Positions 1 to 8,759 of a stretch of DNA of 64,000 bases are shown in pieces. The stretch comes from Rothia dentocariosa ATCC 17931 (GTDB lineage Bacteria > Actinomycetota > Actinomycetes > Actinomycetales > Micrococcaceae). Below the pieces are notes generated by a model. It ran no database searches. It was not told where the DNA came from and saw nothing but the letters and a program-made list of their open reading frames with translations. The stretch covers positions 2,442,026 to 2,506,025 of the forward strand of contig NC_014643.1 in the NCBI RefSeq assembly GCF_000164695.2, given 5' to 3'. Position 1 is the first letter of the stretch, and each line of letters starts with the position of its first letter. Made by a program: the position numbers and the translations under genes.

Positions 1-783
1 GGCACAGGCTCGGTTGAGCATATGCTCCATACCGTGCCCGTACCAGACTTCACCGTCGAAGAGGATAAAGAGCGGAGAATCAGGATGTGGGTTTCCTACT
101 CGTCCCAACAAATATTCATGCCCGTCCGCAGTAGTCATCCAGTGCGGTTCAGGAAGGCTGTCGAGTTCCTGCTGGGTGAGCAGAAACTCATGAACCGGCG
201 CATCGGCAAGCTCAACCACGCCCATACAACGGCCAATACGGTTGCAGACGGTCTTCGGGTTAAGCGGGTCGCCTTCACCAGAATCGAGAGCGGTGCGCAG
301 TGTCACCTGATCGTCCTCCCCCAGCCAGATCGGGCGTTCCCCTGGCGGTGTGGGAATAAAGTTATAGGAAGCCCGCCAGTCGGTGCGCATCTGGAAGCTC
401 AGCTCCCACCAATCGGTGCCTGGAATACGTTCCATCAGAGACAACGGCAGGTTTTTCTCATCTGTCAGTCTATTGACAAAAATGAGAACCTGCTCTGCCG
501 TGGCATGCCGATACAGGAATGTGACAATGCGTTCGTTCTCATTCGCTGTTCCGTCGTCATAGTAAGCCTGCTCTATAAGTGGAGTCCCATCCGCTACGAT
601 CTCTGTGATGCGGGCGTTAAGTTCTTGCGCGTCCACGGCTTCGTTTACTATGCGCGTCATCAGCGGGCTGGGTACGCGCGGGGCAGGTGTTGGGCGCGGG
701 GTTTTAGGCGGCATAGGACGCGCCATGATCTTTGACTTGAGATTCTGTGTGGTTTTATGTGGAAGGGTCTCAAAATCACCCAT
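1..783 (-). CDS. fes: Enterochelin (enterobactin) esterase, N-terminal part; cut by window edge
   Basis: The reading frame runs from ATG at 783 off the left edge, giving 261 codons without a stop. The translation matches the N-terminal domain of Fes-type esterases: a segment with RIPGTDWWELSFQM, then WRASYNFIP and the junction LFDGEVWYGHGMEH that leads into the alpha/beta-hydrolase domain. The catalytic domain lies outside the window. Fes enzymes hydrolyse the trilactone of ferric enterobactin in the cytoplasm to release iron. An AAGGAG ribosome site lies 6 nt before the ATG, and the gene follows the ATPase stop by 10 nt, so it is the last visible gene of the uptake operon. Rothia mucilaginosa is reported to make enterobactin, which fits. 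The family call is firm; the exact substrate is inferred. Confidence 0.85.
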   Translation of the reverse strand, partial: MGDFETLPHKTTQNLKSKIMARPMPPKTPRPTPAPRVPSPLMTRIVNEAVDAQELNARITEIVADGTPLIEQAYYDDGTANENERIVTFLYRHATAEQVLIFVNRLTDEKNLPLSLMERIPGTDWWELSFQMRTDWRASYNFIPTPPGERPIWLGEDDQVTLRTALDSGEGDPLNPKTVCNRIGRCMGVVELADAPVHEFLLTQQELDSLPEPHWMTTADGHEYLLGRVGNPHPDSPLFILFDGEVWYGHGMEHMLNRACA

Positions 784-793
784 AAAAGGCTCC

Positions 794-1645
794 TTAGTGA
801 CCTTCGCGGGCGGCGGCAATTGCGTCCGCGGCAGTAGTAATCTCTTGGTGAGCTGCCGGAACTACCAGTGGTGTTCCGGTACAGGGGTCATCGCATATAA
901 CAGATTCTAGGTCGAAAACTTCCTGAATTAGCTCGGCAGTGACAATTTCCTGAGGATCACCCTGAGCGATAATCCTACCTTCCTTCATGAGCACCGCATG
1001 AGTGGCGTATCGGAAAGCTAGGTTCAGATCGTGTAGCACAACCGCAACGGTATGCCCCTCAGAGTGGAGCTTCTTGGTAAGGTTTAGCACCTCAATCTGG
1101 TGGGTAATATCCAGGTAGGTGGTTGGCTCGTCCAACAGAATCAAAGGCGTCTGCTGGGCAAGGGTCATGGCAATCCACACGCGCTGACGCTGACCGCCGG
1201 AAAGCGCCTCAATAGGACGTTCGGCCAGTTCCAACACGTTCGCGGCTTCCATAGCCTCAACGCAGGCCGCCTCATCTTTCTCAGACCAGGAACGCAGAAG
1301 GGATTGATGCGGGTACCGGCCGCGTGCCACAACATCCGCCACGGTCAACCCGGTGGGTGCCTCCGGCGTTTGAGGAAGCATGGCGAGAATCTGCGCGATG
1401 GAGCGGGATTTCATCTTTGAAAGCGGCAGACCATCAAGAAAGACCTTTCCGCCTTTGAGAGGATTCACACGCGCCAGAGCTTTGAGTAAGGTAGATTTAC
1501 CGCAGGCGTTAGGACCCAAAATAACGGTAAGCTCACCCTCAAGCACCTTGAAGTCTATACCGCTGAGCACTGTGTGGTCGCCATAGGCTACGACCATGTC
1601 TTCGCCTGCGAGTCGGCTTTCGCTAATCTCTGCACAAGCCTTCAC
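794..1645 (-). CDS. fepC: Iron-siderophore ABC transporter ATP-binding protein
   Basis: A 283-aa ABC ATPase of the FepC/FecE type. It powers import of ferric siderophore through the two FecCD permeases encoded just upstream. Visible motifs are Walker A GPNACGKST (residues 44-52), the Q-loop glutamine in MLPQTPEAP (near 92), the signature LSGGQRQR (148-155), Walker B LILLDEP (168-174) and the switch histidine in VVLHDLN. The GTG start overlaps the stop of the preceding permease by one base, with a GGAAG-type ribosome site ahead of it, which implies translational coupling. Its stop is 10 nt before fes. The linkage to fes favours a catecholate siderophore as cargo, but specificity cannot be read from an ATPase. 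Confidence 0.93.
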   Translation of the reverse strand: MKACAEISESRLAGEDMVVAYGDHTVLSGIDFKVLEGELTVILGPNACGKSTLLKALARVNPLKGGKVFLDGLPLSKMKSRSIAQILAMLPQTPEAPTGLTVADVVARGRYPHQSLLRSWSEKDEAACVEAMEAANVLELAERPIEALSGGQRQRVWIAMTLAQQTPLILLDEPTTYLDITHQIEVLNLTKKLHSEGHTVAVVLHDLNLAFRYATHAVLMKEGRIIAQGDPQEIVTAELIQEVFDLESVICDDPCTGTPLVVPAAHQEITTAADAIAAAREGH

Positions 1646-2760
1646 TAGCTCTTCTTCCTTTCAAGGTAAATCAGGTAAATCAGATATAAACCGCCCAGGG
1701 CGCCGGTAACCACACCGACCTGTAGGGTACGGCCGGGAATTGCAAACCTTCCAATAAGGTCTGAAGCCAGCACCATCAACGCACCCATGAGGGCAGATCC
1801 GAAAAGGGTAACGCCGCCGCTTCGCCCCAGAGTTTTCACGATATGCGGGGCAGCAAGTGCCACGAATGCTATGGGACCGGTAGTCGCGGTGGCTAGGGAT
1901 ACGAGAAGCACGCCGAGGAAGAGCGCACACACCCGATAAGCGTTGACATTCACGCCTAGTCCTGACGCCACGCTATCGCCAAACCGAATGGCCCCGAGAG
2001 GGCGTACCAGGGCGAGAAGCGCGGGAACTGTGACGATCAGAAAAATCATCAGTGTAATCGTACGCGGCCACGACATATCATCGAGAGAACCAGCGAGCCA
2101 GGATGCCGCCGTCTGCGCCTGAGTCAGTGATGCCCGAACTACTAACAGTGAGTTGAACGCCGCAAGAGTCGATCCTACACCAATACCCACAAGCACTAGG
2201 CGGAATCCGCGTAAACCTGTATGTCGAGTCAGTAACCACACCGTAATGGATGTTGCGATACCGCCAATGAGGGCACCGATAGCAACTTCTACTGGACCAG
2301 AGTCGAAGACGATAATCTGCAGGAGTGCACCAGTTGCAGCACCGTGTGTAAAGCCGATAATATCCGGTGAGCCCAGCGGGTTACCCGAGATTACCTGGAA
2401 CAGCGCCCCTGAAAGCCCTAAAGCTGCGCCCACAAGCAGAGCTGCCACGATGCGCGCTTCACGCTTCTGTACTAAGACCACTGTGATGCGTTTACCCCGC
2501 CCAACGAGGGCATTAATGACGTCCATCGTCGTCACTTTGTATTCGCCCTGTTGCAGCCCCCACAGGCTAAGTGCCACGATGAGAGCGATCAGCACAATGT
2601 ACAGCGTCAAAACCCGCCAGGGAACCTGCGCCTGAATGAGTCCGCGTGAGTTAAGAACAAGCCTGCCAGCCAAGTCGTGACCGCGCCGTGCACCTCGAGG
2701 GCGCGAAGATTCCTGTTTCTGAGTCTTGAGGTTCGTCGCCTTAGTCTGTGTATCTGTCAT
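1645..2760 (-). CDS. fepG: Iron-siderophore ABC transporter permease (FecCD family), second subunit
   Basis: A 371-aa FecCD/BtuC-type permease. After a ~45-residue charged N-terminus comes a hydrophobic segment (VLTLYIVLIALIVALSLWGL) and then the usual run of about ten membrane helices. Family hallmarks are visible, including VISGNPLGSPDIIGFTHGAA and the coupling-region sequence GPIAFVALAAPHIVKTLGRS that contacts the ATPase. It is expected to pair with the neighbouring permease in the inner membrane. The start ATG overlaps the upstream permease stop by one base and its own stop overlaps the ATPase start by one base, a tightly coupled operon. The N-terminal extension is longer than usual for the family. 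Confidence 0.93.
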   Translation of the reverse strand: MTDTQTKATNLKTQKQESSRPRGARRGHDLAGRLVLNSRGLIQAQVPWRVLTLYIVLIALIVALSLWGLQQGEYKVTTMDVINALVGRGKRITVVLVQKREARIVAALLVGAALGLSGALFQVISGNPLGSPDIIGFTHGAATGALLQIIVFDSGPVEVAIGALIGGIATSITVWLLTRHTGLRGFRLVLVGIGVGSTLAAFNSLLVVRASLTQAQTAASWLAGSLDDMSWPRTITLMIFLIVTVPALLALVRPLGAIRFGDSVASGLGVNVNAYRVCALFLGVLLVSLATATTGPIAFVALAAPHIVKTLGRSGGVTLFGSALMGALMVLASDLIGRFAIPGRTLQVGVVTGALGGLYLIYLIYLERKKS

Positions 2761-3821
2761 CAGAGAGCCTCCACCTTACGACGAGTCATCAGGAATAGGA
2801 AGAGGGGTGCCCCTGCAAGGGTAGCGATAATTCCTACCTGAGTTTCCTGCGGGTGCTCCGGGGTCGCCATAATAACACGGGCTAAGACATCGGACATGAG
2901 CAGCCAGACAGGACCTAGAAGCGCAGAGCCGTAGTTAACCCAGCGTACGTCATTACCCATAATGGCACGCACGACGAAGGGAACCGCTAAACCGACAAAT
3001 GAGATCGGCCCGATAGCAGCGGTTGCCGCACCTGCAAGAAGCGTTACGGCAAGAAGTGTGAGGTTTTGGGTCCGATATACCCGTACGCCTAGGGATATAG
3101 CGGCTTCTTCACCCATACTTAGCGCGTTGATCGAGGGTGCTACAAAAAACGCTAAAAGGAGACCCACGAAGATCACGGGGGCAATAGCCTGTGCGACTGA
3201 TATATCACGCCCTTCTAAAGACCCGGTAACCCACACACGAAATTCGTCAAAAGCATCTTGGTTCGAGAGCATAAGTCCCTGTGCTACAGCAGCAAGGGCG
3301 GCAGAGATAGCCACACCGGCGAGAGCTAATTTAACAATTGAGCCGTCTCGACCACGCCCGAGGGTATAGACGACAGTAGCGGCTATAGCGCCCCCAACAG
3401 CAGCGGCAATCATATACTGCCAGATGCCGAGAACACCAAAAAGTACAACAGTGAGGATGACTGCAACGGCGGCACCGGCGTTGACACCCATCAGACCAGG
3501 TTCGGCGAGTGGGTTACGGGTGAGTGACTGCATGAGTGATCCGGCAACTGCGAGGGCCGCCCCGCAGGCTATCCCGATGAGTGTCCGCGGAATGCGCTGC
3601 TCAAAGATAATGGCATGACTTTCGGGGGTTGATTGCCCCGCTAAGGTTTCTACGATGCTGTCGGGGGAGAGTGATTTTAGCCCAATAGTTAGCGAGGCAA
3701 GAATACTCACGCCGAGCAGAACCGCGAAAATAATAAGCCAGGTTATTCGTCGGCCGTTTTTTTCGTTGCGCCCACTTTTCATGGTTCGTGAGGCTCCTGT
3801 GCGTTCCAAGGTTACGCTCAA
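2760..3821 (-). CDS. fepD: Iron-siderophore ABC transporter permease (FecCD family), first subunit
   Basis: A 353-aa FecCD permease, the partner of the gene downstream. It shows the family signatures SLMQSLTRNPLAEPGLMGVN and GPISFVGLAVPFVVRAIMG and about ten hydrophobic helices. The start is a TTG at 3821, supported by an AAAGGAG ribosome site 6 nt upstream; no better ATG exists nearby. About 200 nt separate it from the preceding surface-protein gene, so it may have a promoter of its own as well as read-through. Together with the following permease, ATPase and esterase it forms a complete inner-membrane import and iron-release unit. Confidence 0.93.
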   Translation of the reverse strand: MSVTLERTGASRTMKSGRNEKNGRRITWLIIFAVLLGVSILASLTIGLKSLSPDSIVETLAGQSTPESHAIIFEQRIPRTLIGIACGAALAVAGSLMQSLTRNPLAEPGLMGVNAGAAVAVILTVVLFGVLGIWQYMIAAAVGGAIAATVVYTLGRGRDGSIVKLALAGVAISAALAAVAQGLMLSNQDAFDEFRVWVTGSLEGRDISVAQAIAPVIFVGLLLAFFVAPSINALSMGEEAAISLGVRVYRTQNLTLLAVTLLAGAATAAIGPISFVGLAVPFVVRAIMGNDVRWVNYGSALLGPVWLLMSDVLARVIMATPEHPQETQVGIIATLAGAPLFLFLMTRRKVEAL

Positions 3822-4024
3822 CGAGACTCCTTTATTATGTGTGGTCTAAGATACAGTGCTATCAACAACGCTACCGTAAAGGTAGCTAAGACCGCCTTAT
3901 CTCGATACCGTGTCTTGATCCCTATGGCGTTAGGGTACCTTTGGTTCTTCTCCTGAGCAAGAGTGCCAAACGCGCGTCGCAAAGGAGCGTTATCTCCCCT
4001 GCGGCGCGCGCTTATCACCATTGT

Positions 4025-4960
4025 CTATGGACGCTTCCGAATAATCAGTACAGCAATAGCACCGATAATAGCAACGCCAAGCACAGATACGCCCAACCAT
4101 GGGAATTCCTGCCCGTACGTTACCGTTGTGTTGCTGGTTTTATGGCTATCTGCCTGTGTCTTTGCGGAGCTAGAGGCCGACGCGCTGCTCTTCGCACTGC
4201 TGGATGCAGAGGGGCTGGCGGTCTTCTTCTGTTCGCCCTTGTTAGTGTTCTGGTCGTTTTTCTGATCGGAGGAATCTTTATTCCCGCCCTCGTCAGCCTC
4301 AGCGTTCAAACGATCATACTCTTCTTTAGAGATAGGGTTGCCATCAGCATCAAGATAGACGGTCTCTTGCTCAGATGAACTACCGTCCTGTGCCGAGTTA
4401 CCGCCGTTATCTTCGGAACCATTATTACCCGAACCTTCAGATCCGGCGTTATTGTTGGACGAAGAATCGGAGCCGCCCTTAGAGGACCCTCCGTTATTTG
4501 ACGAGCCGCCATTATTGCCGCCCCCGTTATCGGATTCTCCAACGGTAAATACAGGGCTCTTATTGGTGGTACCTGGTTCCTGTCCCATCTTTTTTCCGTT
4601 GGCATCGTATTTAGCTGCACCGGGCGCCAAAAAACGCAAAGTATGTTCTCCAGAGCCAACGGATTCTGGTAAAACAAAGGATCCGTTCAGATTACCCTTG
4701 CTATCAGCCTGTTGCTGATGTACACGACCTTCATCGTCGATCTTGACCGTCACGGTAGAGTTGGGTGGAAAACCGGATAGCGTAAAGTTCACTACTCCGC
4801 CGGGAGTCACATGAGGACTTACAGTTGAGCTAGTTCCTGGAGAGTTGTTAGATGCACCTCCGGGTGGGATCGCATTCGCAGCTCCCATCCCCAGGCCAAG
4901 ACTAAGGGATATTGCCGCGCAGGCAGTGAGCGCCTTTGATACTGTCTTTGTGGTTCGCAT
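4025..4960 (-). CDS. Secreted, tail-anchored surface protein with low-complexity Ser/Asn/Gly region
   Basis: A 311-aa protein I do not recognise by name. It has a signal peptide (hydrophobic core AISLSLGLGMGAANA, cleavage likely near residue 30). A short Ig-like domain follows (about 45-115, with VVNFTLSGFPPNSTVTVKID), then a long Ser/Asn/Gly/Glu-rich linker (about 140-275). It ends in one membrane helix with the basic tail IIRKRP. No LPXTG motif is visible, so anchoring is probably by the C-terminal helix. The ribosome site GAGG lies 6 nt before the ATG. Its place inside the siderophore-uptake locus suggests a cell-surface role in ferric-siderophore capture, in the way Corynebacterium places tail-anchored HtaA proteins beside hmuTUV. 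No HtaA domain is visible, so this is an analogy only. Confidence 0.7.
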   Translation of the reverse strand: MRTTKTVSKALTACAAISLSLGLGMGAANAIPPGGASNNSPGTSSTVSPHVTPGGVVNFTLSGFPPNSTVTVKIDDEGRVHQQQADSKGNLNGSFVLPESVGSGEHTLRFLAPGAAKYDANGKKMGQEPGTTNKSPVFTVGESDNGGGNNGGSSNNGGSSKGGSDSSSNNNAGSEGSGNNGSEDNGGNSAQDGSSSEQETVYLDADGNPISKEEYDRLNAEADEGGNKDSSDQKNDQNTNKGEQKKTASPSASSSAKSSASASSSAKTQADSHKTSNTTVTYGQEFPWLGVSVLGVAIIGAIAVLIIRKRP

Positions 4961-5000
4961 GAGTTTCCTCTTCTGTGCGACTAGTGGTAATTTATACCGG

Positions 5001-5031
5001 TTCCCTCCCCCACCGACGGTGTGGGAGGGAA
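5001..5031 (-). terminator. Strong hairpin between the two surface-protein genes
   Basis: The arms TTCCCTCCC and GGGAGGGAA enclose a second short stem, CACC/GGTG. The hairpin lies after the stop of the 805-aa gene and before the start of the 311-aa gene, both on the minus strand. No long U-run follows, so it may attenuate, protect the 3' end or terminate only partially. Confidence 0.55.
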
Positions 5032-5079
5032 CCCTGATGTTTGAGATATTGTGTATATTTCCTCAGGTGTGAGAGGTGA

Positions 5080-7497
5080 TTACGCCCTCTTGCGGAAGGT
5101 TAGTGCAAGCACCAAGATAATCAGACCCGCTATAGAGAGCAACACGTTATTTGCATTGTTCGCGAACCAGCGCGAGAAGCCGCTAAGCTCAGCGCCAATG
5201 ATATTGGGGGCGCTATTGCTGTCGGACTGTGTTGCCGCGGTAGTTGCATTGCCTTGGGTACCGTTTTTACCGGGCGCGGCCTTGGCCGTGTGAGTTTTCT
5301 TGGGTGCGCTCTTGGCGTGGGCACCGCTGTTACTACCGTTCTTTGCGGCAGCTTTAGCGCGTGCCTGCACACGGTTGATGAGCGTATCGTTTTCCAGTTC
5401 AGCAGCAGCCCCAAGAGAAGCCTGCTTCGTAATGGTGCCTTGACGGGCTGTAAAGTTGATTCCGGAGCTCTGGGTGGGAATAGGTGCCACAGAGCCATAT
5501 CCTGATCCGTTGTTACCCGACCCGGCATCATAGCCGCCTGCGATTGAACCATTGTTAGAGGCGTGATTACTACTTACAGGGGCTAACGTGGAGCCGTCAG
5601 CGCCAGCAATCGTAACGGACAACGTCACCGAATGCTGCTCGTCGCCCTTCTGTAAACTACCGGTCAGGAACGTGATATCGTGAACGGTGCCCACGCCCCA
5701 TTTATCGCTATTTGGGAACGGCAAAGTATAGGTAAAATTGCCATCAGCATCAGCCTGAATAATGGCCACAACACCACGAGACGCATAGTCTTTACCGTTA
5801 TAAACCACGGCACGGTCAAGTTTGATGTCACCGCTATCGTATTTAACGGCGATAACGCTATAGGGGCTCCATCCAGAACCGTTAACGACGATTCCCTGAC
5901 CGTGGGTCACAGTCTTAGGACCGGTTACGGTAGCATTACCGTCGGACGCCGTCTGAGTCTCAACGACAGGGGCGGGATTAGGTGCAGGTGCGTTATTTTG
6001 TACACCCTGGTTCGCAGCCCCACCCTGATTATCTGCTGGGCTAGGCTGAGCGCCGGCGTTACCGTCTTTCTGATGATCCTGTGCAGAAGGTTCAGTAGGT
6101 TGAGGCTCTAGTTTCTTGGTGTCATTAGCTGAAGGGTTACCTGGCTGCTGACCATTATCCTTTGGATCCTCGGCAGTGGCAGGAGCATCACCTATGGTCA
6201 CCTTGAGAGTTGCCGAATGCTTCGCAGCGTTGCCCTTTTGCAAACTGCCACTCAGGAAATTAATCTCGTGCTGTGAACCATCCGTCCACTTCTCAAACCC
6301 GGTTGAATTCTCAGCGTTCGGGAACGGCAGCTTTGCGGTGAATGTACCATCAGGATTAGCCGTAACGACGGCTACAACACCGCGTCCAGCCCAATCATTA
6401 CCGTCATATGTTACGGGATTCGTAGACTTGACTTCACCGCCGTCGTACTTCACGGCGATCACAGAACCGGTACCGTCGGCATTCTTCCAGCCGGTACCGC
6501 TAACCTCGATTTCCTGACCATTTTTCGCGTATTTCACACCGGTCACGGTAACGCCGTCGGACTCAACAGTCTGCGAGTTCTCAGAAGCGGCAGGAGCAGG
6601 ATTATTTTCTGCCGGTTGAGGAGCTGGTTTCTCATCTGCTTTAGGCTGCTTCTCTGCTTCGTTCTTAGCAGCGTCGTTAGCCTTGGGCTGTACCGGAGTT
6701 TCCTCAGCTTTAGGAGTTTCTTCTGCCTTCGGAGTATCAGCAGGAGTCTCATCCTTAGCTACCTCATCAGTCTGAGGCTGCTGTGCAGGCGTTTCTTCAG
6801 CCTTTGGAGCTTCTGCAGGGGCCTCATTCTTGGGGGTTTCTTTCACCTGAGGCTGTTCAGGAGTCTCCTCCTTTGGAGTTTCTTCTACCTTCGGAGTTTC
6901 GGCTGCCGGAGCTTCCTCGCTCACGGTCACCTTGTGAGTTGCTGAGTGCTGCTCATCCCCTTTCTGCAGACTGCCGCTCAGGAAATTAATCTCGTGTTCT
7001 GAGCCGACGGCCCAGTTAGCATTGGTGGGGAAAGGGATGGTTGTGGTGAAGTTACCGTTCGCGTCTGCCTTAATAACCGCTATAACACCGCGTGCTGACA
7101 GATCCTTACCGTCGTGCGTCACCGGTTCTGTGGGTTTAACATTACCGCCATCATATTTCACAGCGATAAAGGTATTAGCTCCCCACCCCGAGCCACTAAT
7201 CTCAAGACCCTGACCGTTCTTAATAATCGCGGATCCGGTAACAGTAGCAGTATCGTTTGCTTTCGCGGCGGGTTGTTCTACCTTACCTTGAGGCATTCTC
7301 TCGTTGCCTTCACCCGGAACCTTCACAGCAGGATCCTGTGCCTGCACATTATTACCGGCTTGGGCGGGGGTAGCATCCGGAGTTTGGCCCGGATCCTCAA
7401 GAGCGGTTGCGGGAGTTGTTACGCCGGGTGCAAGCAAAGCACCCGCAAGCGCTACCACGGCACTGTAGCGGGCGGCATGATGTGCGTGCTGTGTCAT
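5080..7497 (-). CDS. Large surface protein with three tandem ~105-aa repeat domains in the siderophore locus
   Basis: I do not recognise this 805-aa protein. The ATG at 7497 is preferred over an upstream TTG (7530) because a GGA ribosome site precedes it and a clean signal peptide follows (AVVALAGALLAPGVTTPATA). Three copies of one domain lie at roughly residues 80-190, 310-440 and 535-645. Each carries G-SGW, (I/V)AVKYD(G/S)G, RGV(V/I)A(V/I), PFP and then INFLSGSLQKG or ITFLTGSLQKG followed by HS-T and a VT strand. Linkers are Pro/Glu/Lys- and Asn/Gln-rich, with repeated ET-PK motifs. The C-terminus is a membrane helix ending FRKRA without an LPXTG motif. It lies between the siderophore-binding lipoprotein and the permeases, so a wall-spanning role in siderophore capture or relay is the best guess. 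Adhesion is the main alternative. Confidence 0.75.
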   Translation of the reverse strand: MTQHAHHAARYSAVVALAGALLAPGVTTPATALEDPGQTPDATPAQAGNNVQAQDPAVKVPGEGNERMPQGKVEQPAAKANDTATVTGSAIIKNGQGLEISGSGWGANTFIAVKYDGGNVKPTEPVTHDGKDLSARGVIAVIKADANGNFTTTIPFPTNANWAVGSEHEINFLSGSLQKGDEQHSATHKVTVSEEAPAAETPKVEETPKEETPEQPQVKETPKNEAPAEAPKAEETPAQQPQTDEVAKDETPADTPKAEETPKAEETPVQPKANDAAKNEAEKQPKADEKPAPQPAENNPAPAASENSQTVESDGVTVTGVKYAKNGQEIEVSGTGWKNADGTGSVIAVKYDGGEVKSTNPVTYDGNDWAGRGVVAVVTANPDGTFTAKLPFPNAENSTGFEKWTDGSQHEINFLSGSLQKGNAAKHSATLKVTIGDAPATAEDPKDNGQQPGNPSANDTKKLEPQPTEPSAQDHQKDGNAGAQPSPADNQGGAANQGVQNNAPAPNPAPVVETQTASDGNATVTGPKTVTHGQGIVVNGSGWSPYSVIAVKYDSGDIKLDRAVVYNGKDYASRGVVAIIQADADGNFTYTLPFPNSDKWGVGTVHDITFLTGSLQKGDEQHSVTLSVTIAGADGSTLAPVSSNHASNNGSIAGGYDAGSGNNGSGYGSVAPIPTQSSGINFTARQGTITKQASLGAAAELENDTLINRVQARAKAAAKNGSNSGAHAKSAPKKTHTAKAAPGKNGTQGNATTAATQSDSNSAPNIIGAELSGFSRWFANNANNVLLSIAGLIILVLALTFRKRA

Positions 7498-7621
7498 CGT
7501 TATGTTCCGTTTCGTGTATAAGGTTTTCAAGCTCTTTCAAGACAGCCCCAGGGGCATGTTGCTGTCTTTCAAAAGCATTTTGTGTATCTTCAGCGTATTC
7601 GTCGTTGAGTATTCAAGAGCC

Positions 7622-7658
7622 TAGATGCGGCACCTCCTCAAGCGAGGTGCCGCGTCTA
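7622..7658 (-). terminator. 15-bp stem hairpin downstream of the siderophore-binding lipoprotein gene
   Basis: The arms at 7622-7636 and 7644-7658 (core GCGGCACCTC / GAGGTGCCGC, one G-U pair) enclose a 7-nt loop. The hairpin begins 11 nt beyond the lipoprotein stop codon. No marked U-run follows on the minus strand, so it may be a leaky terminator that lets some transcription reach the repeat-protein gene. Confidence 0.6.
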
Positions 7659-7668
7659 AAATCTAATC

Positions 7669-8742
7669 CTACTGTCCCTGATTATTGTTTTGATTTTCGA
7701 GTAGTTTGCTGCGAACATCCGCAACAATACCGTTCATCAACAGGGGACCACCGGTTGAGGTCCATTTAGAACCCTCAACCGTAATAATATGTTCGTTCTG
7801 GTAGGCTTTCAAATTCGTGAAGCCAGATGTGGCCTCTGCCTTCTTCAAAACTTCTGATGCACCATTGGCGCTAGCATCACCTTGAACATTCGGGTTCTTC
7901 TGGCTTGCGCCACCCAAAGTACCGATAAACATGTAGTCTGCGTCAATATCCGAGAGGTTCTCCAAAGAGACCGGCTCTGAGTGACCCTGCCCTTCACGAT
8001 CCTGTGCCGGGGGACGCTGCAGCCCCAAATCTGAAAGCACCTGACCGGCAGGGAGTTCCTTCAAGATCAGTGCGGGGCCGTTACCTGCCCAACGCACGAT
8101 CGAGAAGGTCTTATCACCGTACAGAGGTTCTAGCTCCTTCTTGAGCTGCTCAGTAAGTTTTTCGTAGTCTTCCTCAACCTTCTTACCCTGGTCTACCAGG
8201 TTAAGAGCATCCGCTACCCTCTCAAAGTTGATGGTCCAATCACCGCCAGCGTATCCGGTATACACCACGGGAGCAATATCCTGCAGAGTCTTGTATGCCT
8301 CTGAACGTTTATCCACGCCTGTGGAATCAGCCAGAATAAGGTCGGGCGTGAGGGAGGCAACCTTATCGTAGTTAACCTCAGACACAGAACCGACAAGTGT
8401 AACGTCGTCTCCTACCTTATCTTTGAGGTAGTTAGGCACAGTCTGCTGACCGCGACCAGAAATAGCGCCTACAGGCTTAACACCAAGTGCGAGTACCGCG
8501 TCCAAAGTAGGTTCTGAGAGAACTACAACGCGCTGCGGTTTAGTAGGTACCGTAATTTCTTCCTCATCTACATTCTTAACGACGCGAGTCTCACTTTCGG
8601 GAGATTCCGAAGAGTCAGAAGTCGTAGATTCCTGGCTGCATGCTGCAAGTGTAAATGCAGTGCCCGAGGCAAGCGCCATACCTAGAAAGTTACGGCGATT
8701 TACCATGAATTGAGCTAGTGACGCTGGGTGTTCAAAAGACAT
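7669..8742 (-). CDS. fepB: Iron-siderophore ABC transporter substrate-binding lipoprotein (Tat type)
   Basis: A 357-aa FepB/FhuD-class binding protein with the PF01497-type fold. The N-terminus has a twin-arginine motif (NRRNFLG, residues 15-21), a hydrophobic stretch and the lipobox TLAAC with Cys35, so it should be exported folded and then lipid-anchored. Typical family segments follow: PQRVVVLSEPTLDAVLALGVKPVG, cut here by a fold boundary, then VASLTPDLILADS and a C-terminal NEHIITVEGSKWTSTGGP. It delivers ferric siderophore to the FecCD permeases about 4 kb downstream. A GGAG site precedes the ATG by 4-5 nt. A DtxR/IdeR-like box overlaps the likely promoter, so transcription should rise when iron is scarce. 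An in-frame ATG at residue 13 is a possible shorter start. Confidence 0.9.
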   Translation of the reverse strand: MSFEHPASLAQFMVNRRNFLGMALASGTAFTLAACSQESTTSDSSESPESETRVVKNVDEEEITVPTKPQRVVVLSEPTLDAVLALGVKPVGAISGRGQQTVPNYLKDKVGDDVTLVGSVSEVNYDKVASLTPDLILADSTGVDKRSEAYKTLQDIAPVVYTGYAGGDWTINFERVADALNLVDQGKKVEEDYEKLTEQLKKELEPLYGDKTFSIVRWAGNGPALILKELPAGQVLSDLGLQRPPAQDREGQGHSEPVSLENLSDIDADYMFIGTLGGASQKNPNVQGDASANGASEVLKKAEATSGFTNLKAYQNEHIITVEGSKWTSTGGPLLMNGIVADVRSKLLENQNNNQGQ

Positions 8743-8759
8743 ATTTCTCCTAAGACAAA

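Noticed and set aside
22..735. 237-aa plus-strand frame
   Set aside because: It is antisense to the clear Fes coding frame, which continues off the left edge.
3930..3948. Possible iron box upstream of fepD
   Set aside because: Only about 10 of 19 positions match the DtxR consensus; too weak to report as a site.
3818..4021. 67-aa minus-strand frame before fepD
   Set aside because: It overlaps the fepD ribosome site and start, has no ribosome site of its own and no recognisable domain.
6543..6945. Leu/Arg/Ser-rich frames on both strands inside the repeat protein
   Set aside because: They are shadows of the repetitive Pro/Glu/Lys linker.
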